From assembly GCA_027080405.1 (NCBI GenBank), contig JALWSL010000083.1, positions 1 to 8,637 of the forward strand: a DNA stretch of 8,637 bases, read 5' to 3'. The translations under genes were made by a program, and so were the position numbers. Shown piece after piece: positions 1-6,820 of this stretch. Position 1 is the stretch's first letter; the number at the start of each line of letters is the position of its first letter. Source of the stretch: Planctomycetaceae bacterium. Its GTDB lineage: Bacteria > Planctomycetota > Planctomycetia > Planctomycetales > Planctomycetaceae. A model generated the notes under the pieces. The model was not told where the DNA came from and did not search any database. It was given only the letters and a program-made list of their open reading frames with translations.

Positions 1-35
1 GCAATGCTCCGATTAAGTAACAATAGGAGGGAAAG

Positions 36-107
36 TTGTCGAACATGACAAATTTTTGTGAACGATGTTCTCCATCGCATCGGTCACAGGAAGTTATGTC
101 GGGTTAA
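36..107 (+). CDS. Possible 23-residue leader or small ORF
   Basis: A strong Shine-Dalgarno sequence, AGGAGGG at 25-31, sits 4-5 bases before a TTG codon at 36. That codon opens a 23-codon frame ending in TAA at 105-107. The peptide would read MSNMTNFCERC at its start and so contains a C-x-x-C pair (residues 8 and 11). An ATG at 45 lies in the same frame, but 13 bases after the Shine-Dalgarno core, which is long. The frame ends 28 bases before the next gene, so it could be a leader peptide, a real microprotein or chance. No family is recognised. The strong ribosome-binding sequence is the only positive evidence. Confidence 0.2.
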   Translation: MSNMTNFCERCSPSHRSQEVMSG

Positions 108-135
108 CCATGCTGGATTGACAGGGAAGGATTGC

Positions 136-393
136 ATGACATCGAGTTACCATATCAATCTGCGACCGGACCAGATGCACATTGATTGTCTGGTTCGAGT
201 CAAGGGAAACGAAGCCTGTAAACATTTTGCGGCGAAACTGCTCCGTAATGGACTGGAAGCCGGTTTGCGGGAACGATCTCCGATCGGAAGGCCGTATTTC
301 GATTACCGGATCACGGTCGACACCCGATCATCCTACGCAAAATTGATGAAGGTGATCGACTCGACCGATGATGTCGAACTGGTCGAAGAGTGA
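136..393 (+). CDS. Small hypothetical protein, possibly ACT-like fold
   Basis: This 85-residue protein has no family I recognise with confidence. I chose the ATG at 136 because a good Shine-Dalgarno sequence (AGGGAAGG, 123-130) lies five bases upstream. A longer frame from GTG at 58 lacks such a site. The sequence has no signal peptide or membrane segment. By eye the order is strand (HIDCLVRVKG, about residues 14-23), helix (ACKHFAAKLLRNGLEAGL, 26-43), strand (FDYRITVDT, 55-63), helix (SYAKLMKVIDST, 65-76) and strand (VELVEE, 79-85). This is a beta-alpha-beta-beta-alpha-beta-like layout, as in ACT domains or the C-terminal domain of MgtC/SapB proteins. It resembles PurS in size but lacks the LLANPxIE motif, so PurS is unlikely even though a purine gene is next door. 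It converges on that gene with a 24-base gap. The fold assignment is inference only. Confidence 0.75.
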   Translation: MTSSYHINLRPDQMHIDCLVRVKGNEACKHFAAKLLRNGLEAGLRERSPIGRPYFDYRITVDTRSSYAKLMKVIDSTDDVELVEE

Positions 394-417
394 ATCGCTT
401 TCCATGTGCCCCGGGAA

Positions 418-3354
418 TCAATCCCACTGAATTTTATTTTGCCAGGCAGCTTTGAGGCTTTTGTTTGACTGACGGATGATTGGATCGCCATTTGAATCCC
501 AGATTGAGAGCTGTGGGTCTTCTGAAACAGCGCCAATCCAGGCGAATGGAAGTTCGGCAAAGAGCTCTTCCACTTTTTCCGTATTCTCTGGTGTGACCTC
601 GATCAGAAAGCGGCTGTTACTTTCAGAAAAAAGTTTGACCGGATCGGCTGGAGACAACTCGGCAGGAAATTCGCAGGGGATATCTTCGAGGTGCAGGTCG
701 AGTCCCAGATTTCCTGCAAATGCCATTTCCGCAGCGGCAACCGCCAGGCCCCCCTCACTTAAATCGTGGCAGCTACGAATCAATCTGTTTTGCATCGCCT
801 GATGCAGCGACATGAAAACTTTTCCTGCCATGGCGAAGTCGACTTTAGGAACCTCACCGCCGTCCAATCCATTCACCAGACAGTAGTGACTCCCTCCCAG
901 TTCATTACGTGTGATGCCAACAATCGCGATTTGGTTTCCTGCCGCTTTCAGATCCATCGTGACCGCATTTTCGATATTTTCGATCTGTCCCAGAGCACTA
1001 ACCAGCAGTGAACAGGGAATGGAAACGGTTTTCTGCTTGCCGTTTTCAGGGTAGGTGAATTCGTTATGCAGTGAATCTTTTCCGCTGATGAACGGCGCCG
1101 CGAAACCGATCGCCGCATCCTGACAGCCAAGGGCAGAACGAACGAGTGCCCCCAGTGTTTCCGGTCGATCGGTATTGCCCCAGCAGAAGTTGTCGAGAAT
1201 CGCGATTTTTTGCGGGTCGGCTCCCGTTGCAACGCAATTTCGTATCGCTTCATCAATCGCGGAAGTTGCCATGCGATACGGATCGAGATCGCCGTAATGC
1301 GGATTCATTCCGTTTGAAATAACCAGACCACGCGGCGAATTCCAATCCGGCTGAACGACGGCGGCATCGGCAGGGCCATCGTTTTCCACACCGACAAGCG
1401 GCTTGACGACGGAACCGGCCTGGACTTCATGGTCGTACTGCCTGATGATCCATTCTTTACTACAGACGTTGGGCGAAGCGAGAATGTGAAGCAGGTCGTC
1501 GTTGTAATTTTCCCGTTCCGAAAGTGCAACTGGTGTTATTTCTTTCGATCGGTAAACGGCATCACGCACAATCGGCGGGCGGCCATCATGCATAAAGGCG
1601 AGATCAAGTTCACCAACTCGCTGATCCTGATATTTCAAAACGAGTTTTTTCGATTCCGTGAATTTCCCCAAAATCGAGGCTTCAACGCCTTCGCTGTCGC
1701 AAATGTTCTTGAACTCTTCCCATTTTTCTGGCGGGACTGAAAGAACCATGCGTTCCTGTGCTTCGGAAATCCAGATTTCCATATAGGTGAGTCCGGAATA
1801 CTTCAACGGGGCCTTATCGAGCCAGACTTCCGCGCCAGTTTCTTCCGCCATTTCGCCAATCGCACTGCTGAAGCCCCCTGCCCCGCAATCGGTGATGGCC
1901 GAAAACAGTTCGAGATCCCGCGCCTTCAGCACGACATCGGCAACCATTTTCTCTGTGATCGCGTTCCCGATCTGAACCGCACCACCAGAGGTTTCTTCAC
2001 TTTTATCGGTCAGGACGGCTGAAGAAAAAGTCGCACCATGAATGCCATCGAGTCCGGTTCGTCCACCAATGGAAACAATATAATCTCCCGGCTGTACCTT
2101 CTTGAACGCTTTCCCGCGAGGAATGATGGCCACGTTCCCGCAATAAACGAGCGGGTTGCCGATGTAACGCTCATCAAAATAGACAGCCCCGTTGACCGTT
2201 GGGATGCCCATGCGGTTTCCGTAATCGCGGACACCTGCAACAACCCCACGGGAAATCGTTTTCGGGTGAAGCACGCCGGGCGGCAAATCTTCGTAGGGGA
2301 TATCTGAGGGGGCAAAACAGAAGACATCGGTATTGGCAACCGGCTTGCCTCCCAACCCGGTGCCGAGACAATCGCGAATGACGCCCCCGATCCCGGTGTT
2401 CGCGCCTCCGTACGGCTCCAAAGCAGAAGGACGGTTATGCGTTTCCACCTTGAAACAGGCATCGTAAGTCTCGTTGAATGTTACAATGCCCGCGTTATCG
2501 CTGAAAACGGAAACGCACCAGTCGTCATCCCCCAAGGATTCCCGAACCGAAACCGTTGCAGCGAAAATCGTCTCCTTGAGCATGTTCTCAAAATGCCGTG
2601 TTTGCGTTCCATCGTCGTATCTGATTCGACCAGCCAACGTTTTGTGCGAGCAATGCTCACTCCATGTTTGAGCGATCGTCTCCAGTTCGATATCTGTCGG
2701 CTCCCGCCCCAGTTCCTGGAAATACTGCTGAATCGTGCGCATTTCGACCAGAGAAAGCGAAAGCAGATTCTCCTGTGAAATCTGCATCAGTTGCCCGTCA
2801 TCCAAACCGGAAAGCTGCACCTGTTTCAACTCGAACGGGACATCGTGCCCCAGAGTAATGCTGGTCAACTGAAGTGGACCTCTGATGACGCGTTCTATTG
2901 CATCGTTGGCCAGGATTCTGGAAATGACCCGATCTACCTGCGAAGCATCGGCATCGGCGTTGAACCAGTATCTGCGAACAGTCGCCACTTCTTCCACAGG
3001 CAAGCCGCGCTGTTGCAGTTCCCGCTTGGCACTCATCGCGACGTTGTCCGTCATCCCGGGTTTGAACAGAATTTGAATTTGCAACTGAAAATTGCAACCG
3101 GCCGGTGCAGTCGGTGCTGCTGCATCTGAAGCGAGTAATTTACGCGTGGAATGTTCCGTGACAGGATCGGCCAACAACTGTTCTATCGAATCCAATTCCT
3201 TATCGCCAAGAGACGCCCCCTGTACCAGAAACAGCCGGGCAGAACGAACCTGTGTAATGGAGTCACAGCCAAGACTGTTGCATTCCGCCAGAACACGGGC
3301 CGCTTCCCGGTCGGTAAAATCCCGGGCTGATGTGATTTCAATTTCCCAAAGCAT
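418..3354 (-). CDS. purL: Phosphoribosylformylglycinamidine synthase, PurS-PurL fusion (PurSL)
   Basis: This 978-residue cytoplasmic enzyme performs the ATP-dependent conversion of FGAR to FGAM, step four of de novo purine synthesis, using ammonia from a glutaminase partner (PurQ). Residues 1-75 and 87-168 each resemble PurS and end in LLADPVTEH and [10 protein letters not shown]. The PurL core follows. It includes [10 protein letters not shown] (230-239, catalytic-histidine region), [21 protein letters not shown] (301-321, nucleotide-binding), [16 protein letters not shown] (430-445), [15 protein letters not shown] (489-503), the second-half motifs [15 protein letters not shown] (699-713) and [12 protein letters not shown] (755-766), and [20 protein letters not shown] (862-881). 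Stand-alone PurL is usually 720-750 residues; the large single-chain enzyme of enterobacteria is about 1300. This protein has the PurS-like part but ends near residue 978 with no class I glutaminase, so PurQ must be encoded elsewhere. The ATG at 3354 has a GGAGAG 11 bases upstream, and the family motif begins at once. No purine riboswitch is evident upstream. Confidence 0.96.
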   Translation of the reverse strand: MLWEIEITSARDFTDREAARVLAECNSLGCDSITQVRSARLFLVQGASLGDKELDSIEQLLADPVTEHSTRKLLASDAAAPTAPAGCNFQLQIQILFKPGMTDNVAMSAKRELQQRGLPVEEVATVRRYWFNADADASQVDRVISRILANDAIERVIRGPLQLTSITLGHDVPFELKQVQLSGLDDGQLMQISQENLLSLSLVEMRTIQQYFQELGREPTDIELETIAQTWSEHCSHKTLAGRIRYDDGTQTRHFENMLKETIFAATVSVRESLGDDDWCVSVFSDNAGIVTFNETYDACFKVETHNRPSALEPYGGANTGIGGVIRDCLGTGLGGKPVANTDVFCFAPSDIPYEDLPPGVLHPKTISRGVVAGVRDYGNRMGIPTVNGAVYFDERYIGNPLVYCGNVAIIPRGKAFKKVQPGDYIVSIGGRTGLDGIHGATFSSAVLTDKSEETSGGAVQIGNAITEKMVADVVLKARDLELFSAITDCGAGGFSSAIGEMAEETGAEVWLDKAPLKYSGLTYMEIWISEAQERMVLSVPPEKWEEFKNICDSEGVEASILGKFTESKKLVLKYQDQRVGELDLAFMHDGRPPIVRDAVYRSKEITPVALSERENYNDDLLHILASPNVCSKEWIIRQYDHEVQAGSVVKPLVGVENDGPADAAVVQPDWNSPRGLVISNGMNPHYGDLDPYRMATSAIDEAIRNCVATGADPQKIAILDNFCWGNTDRPETLGALVRSALGCQDAAIGFAAPFISGKDSLHNEFTYPENGKQKTVSIPCSLLVSALGQIENIENAVTMDLKAAGNQIAIVGITRNELGGSHYCLVNGLDGGEVPKVDFAMAGKVFMSLHQAMQNRLIRSCHDLSEGGLAVAAAEMAFAGNLGLDLHLEDIPCEFPAELSPADPVKLFSESNSRFLIEVTPENTEKVEELFAELPFAWIGAVSEDPQLSIWDSNGDPIIRQSNKSLKAAWQNKIQWD
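2851..3354 (-). other. Tandem PurS-like units at the N terminus of PurSL
   Basis: Residues 1-168 of the PurSL protein split into two units of about 75-80 residues. Each begins with a hydrophobic strand ([23 protein letters not shown]), continues through a helix and a strand with a VR pair ([23 protein letters not shown]), and ends in a helix with the PurS signature form L-A-N/D-x-x-x-E ([19 protein letters not shown]). Unit two is the closer match to free PurS. In the crystal structure of large PurL the N-terminal domain mimics a PurS dimer, so this pair probably does the same here. The assignment is from motif reading, not from an alignment. Confidence 0.7.
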
Positions 3355-3608
3355 GACGACAATTTCTCTCCATCAAGAACGAATTTCTGCGAGAACCGTA
3401 TTTAGCATATCCGCCCATCATTTGGAATGAACAGGGCCGCACGAAAGAGAAACTGAGCGACTCCGATCTACAAATTGGGAGTTTTTCAAAATCAGGCTGG
3501 CAATCTCACCAAAGAGATATAAAATGGTGCTGATGTCATTAACGCTGATGATATTTTCCTCCTGCCGTTTGCCAGCAAATCACAGTTTCAATTGAAAGTC
3601 CACTTGCA
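3355..3608. promoter_or_regulatory. Divergent intergenic region between purSL and the PSCyt gene
   Basis: These 254 bases separate two divergent genes and must hold at least one start of transcription for each unless transcription comes from further away. Towards the PSCyt gene there is a reasonable sigma-70-like pair, described separately. Towards purSL the best I see is weak: TTCATT and TATGCT on the minus strand (3426-3431 and 3404-3409, 16 bases apart). I see no purine, ZTP or other riboswitch core, no obvious palindromic operator and no terminator. The heptamer GCTGATG occurs twice, 15 bases apart (3529-3535 and 3544-3550), and may be chance. Confidence 0.4.
3497..3525 (+). promoter_or_regulatory. 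Candidate sigma-70-like promoter for the PSCyt gene
   Basis: CTGGCA (3497-3502) and TAAAAT (3520-3525) are separated by 17 bases and match the sigma-70 consensus hexamers at four and five of six positions. Transcription would start near 3532, leaving an untranslated leader of about 75 bases before the ATG at 3609. Planctomycete promoters are not well defined and an AT-rich stretch can give such a match by chance, so this is only a candidate. Confidence 0.3.
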
Positions 3609-6600
3609 ATGGCGACTCCCCGACCCTGCTCCCGCGTTGAATTGTTTTCCCGCTTTGAATCATTCCCGGAGAAGACCGCTACTGTTGTTTTTGCGGCTTA
3701 CAGCGTTCTATCGTGCTTCCTCCTGCCTGCCCGAAGCGAGGGAAAATCGGCCATTCAGAAACGGGAAGTCTATTTTCGTGAGCAAGTCGCGCCGATTCTG
3801 ACGAAGCACTGTCTGGAGTGTCATAATGAAGATTTTTCCAAGGGAGAATTTTCACTTGATAGTGCCGAGGCACTGAAGCGAGGCGGCGAAAGTGGAGAGG
3901 CGGTTGAACCCGGTGATCCCGATGCCAGCTATCTCATGGCCTTGATCACCACCGAACAGGAGGATTCCAGCGGGAGACCGCAAGCGGAAATGCCCAAAGG
4001 GAAATCGCCCCTTTCGGAGGCAGAGCAGGCGGTGATCCATCGTTGGATTTCTGAAGGAGCGGTCTGGCCAAACGATGTCCGCTTGAAACCGGCTGCCCTG
4101 TCCGATACGAACTGGTGGTCCTTTCAACCGCTCAAACGCCCCGTGGTTCCACAGGTAGAAAAAAGCTCCGGTTCCAACGGAGTGCAAAACCCGATTGACG
4201 CCTTCATATTAAAACGCTTGCAAGAGCAGAAACTTCAACTCTCCCCTGTTGCAGATCGAAGAACGCTGATTCGCAGAGTCTACTTCGATTTGATCGGTTT
4301 GCCTCCCACACCAAAACAGATTGAAGATTTTGTCGACGATCCCTCTCCCGATGCCTATTCTCAACTGATTGAGAGGTTGCTTGCTTCTCCCCGGTATGGC
4401 GAGCGTTGGGCGAGACACTGGCTGGATATTGTGCACTACGCCGACACACACGGTTACGATAAAGACAAGCCCCGGCCCAATGCGTGGCCCTATCGGGACT
4501 ATGTCATTCGCTCTCTCAACCAGGATAAAAAATGGTCGCAGTTCGTCCAGGAACAGATCGCCGGAGATGCGATGTTTCCGGATTCCCCCGACGGAATCGT
4601 GGCGATGGGCTTTATCTCGGCTGGTCCCTGGGATTTTGTCGGCCATGCGGAAGTTCCGGAGACAAAAACGGATGGCAAGATCGCCCGTCATCTCGATCGC
4701 GACGACATGGTTCGCAATACTATCGAATCGTTCTGCAGTCTGACGGTCGGATGTGCCCAATGCCACCATCACAAGTTCGATCCCATCTCCCAGGATGACT
4801 ACTACGCACTGCAGGCTGTTTTCGCCGCCCTGGATCGTGCTGATCGGAATTATTTCGATGATCCTGCCCTGCTGAGAAAATTCCATCAATTAAAAAAGGG
4901 AAAGGAACAAGCCGGGAAAATCGAAAAACAACTCGCTCATACTTTGCATGATGCGGCCGGAGCGGAGTTGGTTGAGATCGAAAAACTGATTTCAATTTAC
5001 GAAGAAAAGAAGGAGACAGGGCTTCCCGTGGCTTATGGTTATCACAGTGCGATTTCAGCCAAACAGAACGAAACCAAATGGGTGCAAATTGACCTGGGGA
5101 AACCGCAGGCGATTTCACATATCAGATTGCGTCCCTGTTTCGATAATTTTAACAATATCGGTGCGGGGTTTGGTTTTCCGGTTCGCTTTCGGGTTGAAGT
5201 TGGTAATGATCCTGACTTCCAAAAGGAGGTAACGCCCCTGGATATTCCCGGTCTCACCTCGGATGAACAGGATTTCCAGAATCCCGGTGTGATACCGGTG
5301 AATTTGCGGTTACTTGCTCCAGTTCAAGCCCAGTATGTCCGTGTTACTGCCACGAAACTGGCTCCGCGGAAAGGAGATTACATTTTTGCTCTGGCCGAAC
5401 TGGAAGTGTTGAATCCGCGGGGAAAGAATCTCGCGATCAACAGGATGGTGAGCGCCAAAGATACAATCGAAGCACTCCCCCGCTGGGCAAAAACAAATCT
5501 GGTTGACGGAATTGCTCCGGAGTCCGATCGGGAACAGAAACTGGCAGAACTGAGACAGAAACGCCGGGAACTCCTCCAACTCGCCGGAACTCCCGAACTT
5601 CGTCGCAAGCTGAAACAGATTCGCAATCTGATTGCTTCCATCAATACTGAACTGGCCCGGTTGCCTGAGCCGAAACGTGTTTATGCGGGAACGGTTCACA
5701 CCGGATCGGGCAATTTTGTCGGGCGTGGCAAATTCAACGGGAAACCGCGACCGATTTTTCTGCTGAAGCGGGGCAACATCAACAAGCCCGACTACGAGGC
5801 GATTCCGGGCACGCTTTCGATTTTTGCCAATCTTCCAGCCCGTTTCCCCGAAACAGTCGATCAACCGGAGTCGCAGCGGCGGATCGCGTTGGCGAAATGG
5901 CTGACGGCGCGGGAAAATCCATTGCCCTGGCGAAGCATTGTCAATCGCGTCTGGCAGTACCATTTCGGCAATGGAATCGTCGATACCCCCAATGATTTCG
6001 GCCACATGGGCGGCGTTCCCACCCACCCGGAATTGCTGGATTGGCTGGCAGTGGAATTCCGGGATGGACGACAGTCGCTGAAGGATCTGCATCGCCTGAT
6101 TCTTACCAGCCGAACCTATCAGCAGACATCGAACCCGCCCGTTGATGCTCGGGTTCGTCACGCCATGGAAATCGATGCCAATAACCGCCTGCTCTGGAAA
6201 ATGTCCTCACGAAAACTGGACGCCGAAGCGATTCGCGACAGCATCCTGTTTATCAGCGGGAAACTCGAGCTCAAAATGGGGGGACCGGCATTCCAGGATT
6301 TTGTCATTGAAAAGCCCGAGCACTCGCCACACTACCAATACCATCTGCATGATCCAGCCGATCCGCGTACGCATCGGCGTTCGATTTATCGGTTTATTGT
6401 CCGCTCCCAACTGGAGCCGTTCATGAACACGCTCGACTGTGCAGATCCATCTCTGCTGGTGCCGAAACGCAATGAATCGCTCACGCCGCTGCAAGCTCTG
6501 ACGTTGCTCAACAACGGGCTTGTGGTTGCGATGTCCAGCGAGTTCGCCAAAAAGCTGGAATCTCAAACGGATTCAATCGAACGGGCGGTGAAACAGGGGT

Positions 6601-6731
6601 TCCTGGAAGTGGCGGGCCGAGCACCGAACAAAAAGGAGTTCGCCTTGCTTCTTGCTTACACAAAAAATAACGGTCTGGAGAATTATTGCCGACTGCTGTT
6701 CAATATGAACGAGTTCATCTTTATTGATTGA
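3609..6731 (+). CDS. Planctomycete cytochrome-type protein: PSCyt1, DUF1549, discoidin-like insert, DUF1553
   Basis: This exported 1040-residue protein has no established biochemical role. The N terminus has a basic stretch and a hydrophobic segment (about residues 23-40, TATVVFAAYSVLSCFLLPA), consistent with a signal peptide. The order is: PSCyt1 (about 52-155) with heme motif CLECH (68-72) and a possible distal ligand Met128 in EMPKG; DUF1549 (about 195-412) containing RRVYFDLIGLPPTP, SPRYGERWARHWLD and a second heme-type motif CAQCH (382-386) followed by HHKFDPI; a discoidin (F5/8 type C)-like region (about 472-636) with WVQIDLGKPQAISHIRLRP and YVRVTATKL; a charged probable coiled coil (about 637-686); and DUF1553 (about 755-1015) with NRVWQYHFGNGIVDTPNDFG and NESLTPLQALTLLNNG. 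The ending NEFIFID is the usual family C terminus, so the gene looks complete. The ATG at 3609 is the only standard start in an open frame beginning at 3552, but its Shine-Dalgarno sequence is weak (GAAAG, ten bases upstream). The DUF1501 gene that often follows is absent. Confidence 0.93.
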   Translation: MATPRPCSRVELFSRFESFPEKTATVVFAAYSVLSCFLLPARSEGKSAIQKREVYFREQVAPILTKHCLECHNEDFSKGEFSLDSAEALKRGGESGEAVEPGDPDASYLMALITTEQEDSSGRPQAEMPKGKSPLSEAEQAVIHRWISEGAVWPNDVRLKPAALSDTNWWSFQPLKRPVVPQVEKSSGSNGVQNPIDAFILKRLQEQKLQLSPVADRRTLIRRVYFDLIGLPPTPKQIEDFVDDPSPDAYSQLIERLLASPRYGERWARHWLDIVHYADTHGYDKDKPRPNAWPYRDYVIRSLNQDKKWSQFVQEQIAGDAMFPDSPDGIVAMGFISAGPWDFVGHAEVPETKTDGKIARHLDRDDMVRNTIESFCSLTVGCAQCHHHKFDPISQDDYYALQAVFAALDRADRNYFDDPALLRKFHQLKKGKEQAGKIEKQLAHTLHDAAGAELVEIEKLISIYEEKKETGLPVAYGYHSAISAKQNETKWVQIDLGKPQAISHIRLRPCFDNFNNIGAGFGFPVRFRVEVGNDPDFQKEVTPLDIPGLTSDEQDFQNPGVIPVNLRLLAPVQAQYVRVTATKLAPRKGDYIFALAELEVLNPRGKNLAINRMVSAKDTIEALPRWAKTNLVDGIAPESDREQKLAELRQKRRELLQLAGTPELRRKLKQIRNLIASINTELARLPEPKRVYAGTVHTGSGNFVGRGKFNGKPRPIFLLKRGNINKPDYEAIPGTLSIFANLPARFPETVDQPESQRRIALAKWLTARENPLPWRSIVNRVWQYHFGNGIVDTPNDFGHMGGVPTHPELLDWLAVEFRDGRQSLKDLHRLILTSRTYQQTSNPPVDARVRHAMEIDANNRLLWKMSSRKLDAEAIRDSILFISGKLELKMGGPAFQDFVIEKPEHSPHYQYHLHDPADPRTHRRSIYRFIVRSQLEPFMNTLDCADPSLLVPKRNESLTPLQALTLLNNGLVVAMSSEFAKKLESQTDSIERAVKQGFLEVAGRAPNKKEFALLLAYTKNNGLENYCRLLFNMNEFIFID
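5022..5516 (+). other. Discoidin (F5/8 type C)-like insert in the PSCyt protein
   Basis: Residues about 472-636, between DUF1549 and DUF1553, show the pattern of F5/8 type C domains. WVQIDLGKPQAISHIRLRP corresponds to the W-x-x-I-D-L-G strand, FPVRFRVEVGNDPDF to the central strand, and AQYVRVTATKL to the closing Y-V-R-V strand. The segment GKNLAINRMVSAKDTIEALP to LVDG that follows looks like the opening of a second such domain. Discoidin domains commonly bind carbohydrate or surface ligands, which would fit an exported protein, but the ligand here is unknown. Confidence 0.6.
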
Positions 6732-6745
6732 GACTGGCTGGACAA

Positions 6746-6764
6746 CAGCCGTTCAAAACGGTTG
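6746..6764. terminator. Hairpin in the convergent gap, possible bidirectional terminator
   Basis: CAGCCGTT and AACGGTTG pair as an eight-base stem with one G-T wobble around a three-base loop, CAA. It lies 15 bases after the stop of the PSCyt gene and 57 bases beyond the stop of the convergent AsmA-like gene. No clear run of T follows on either strand, so it would be a non-canonical intrinsic terminator. Its position between converging stop codons is the main reason to list it. Confidence 0.3.
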
Positions 6765-6820
6765 CCTTGCGTTCTTTGGGAACTGGCGGTGTGCACTGAT
6801 GAGGGGGGCCTGAGACGCTT

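Noticed and set aside
58..135. N-terminal extension of the small gene from GTG at 58
   Set aside because: No Shine-Dalgarno sequence is at the right distance from this GTG, whereas the ATG at 136 has a good one.
136..393. Idea that the small gene is a separate PurS
   Set aside because: The size fits, but the LLANPxIE-type motif is absent, the gene is convergent with the purine gene, and PurS-like units are already fused to that protein.
3529..3550. Direct repeat GCTGATG, 15 bases apart
   Set aside because: Only seven bases repeat exactly and there are just two copies. This is expected by chance in a region of this size and does not support an operator.
3355..3608. Purine or ZTP riboswitch upstream of purSL
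   Set aside because: I looked for the conserved cores on the minus strand and saw neither. The leader is also short for such a structure plus an expression platform.
3714..3728. Lipobox VLSC making the PSCyt protein a lipoprotein
   Set aside because: Leucine at the -2 position is unusual for a lipobox, and the cysteine lies inside rather than at the end of the hydrophobic segment. An ordinary signal peptide fits better.
4209..4889. 226-codon open frame on the - strand
   Set aside because: It is antisense to the well-supported DUF1549 domain and shows no family features.
5310..6161. 283-codon open frame on the - strand
   Set aside because: It is antisense to the discoidin-like and DUF1553 parts of the PSCyt gene, and its translation shows no recognisable motif. 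It is a by-product of the base composition of the real gene.
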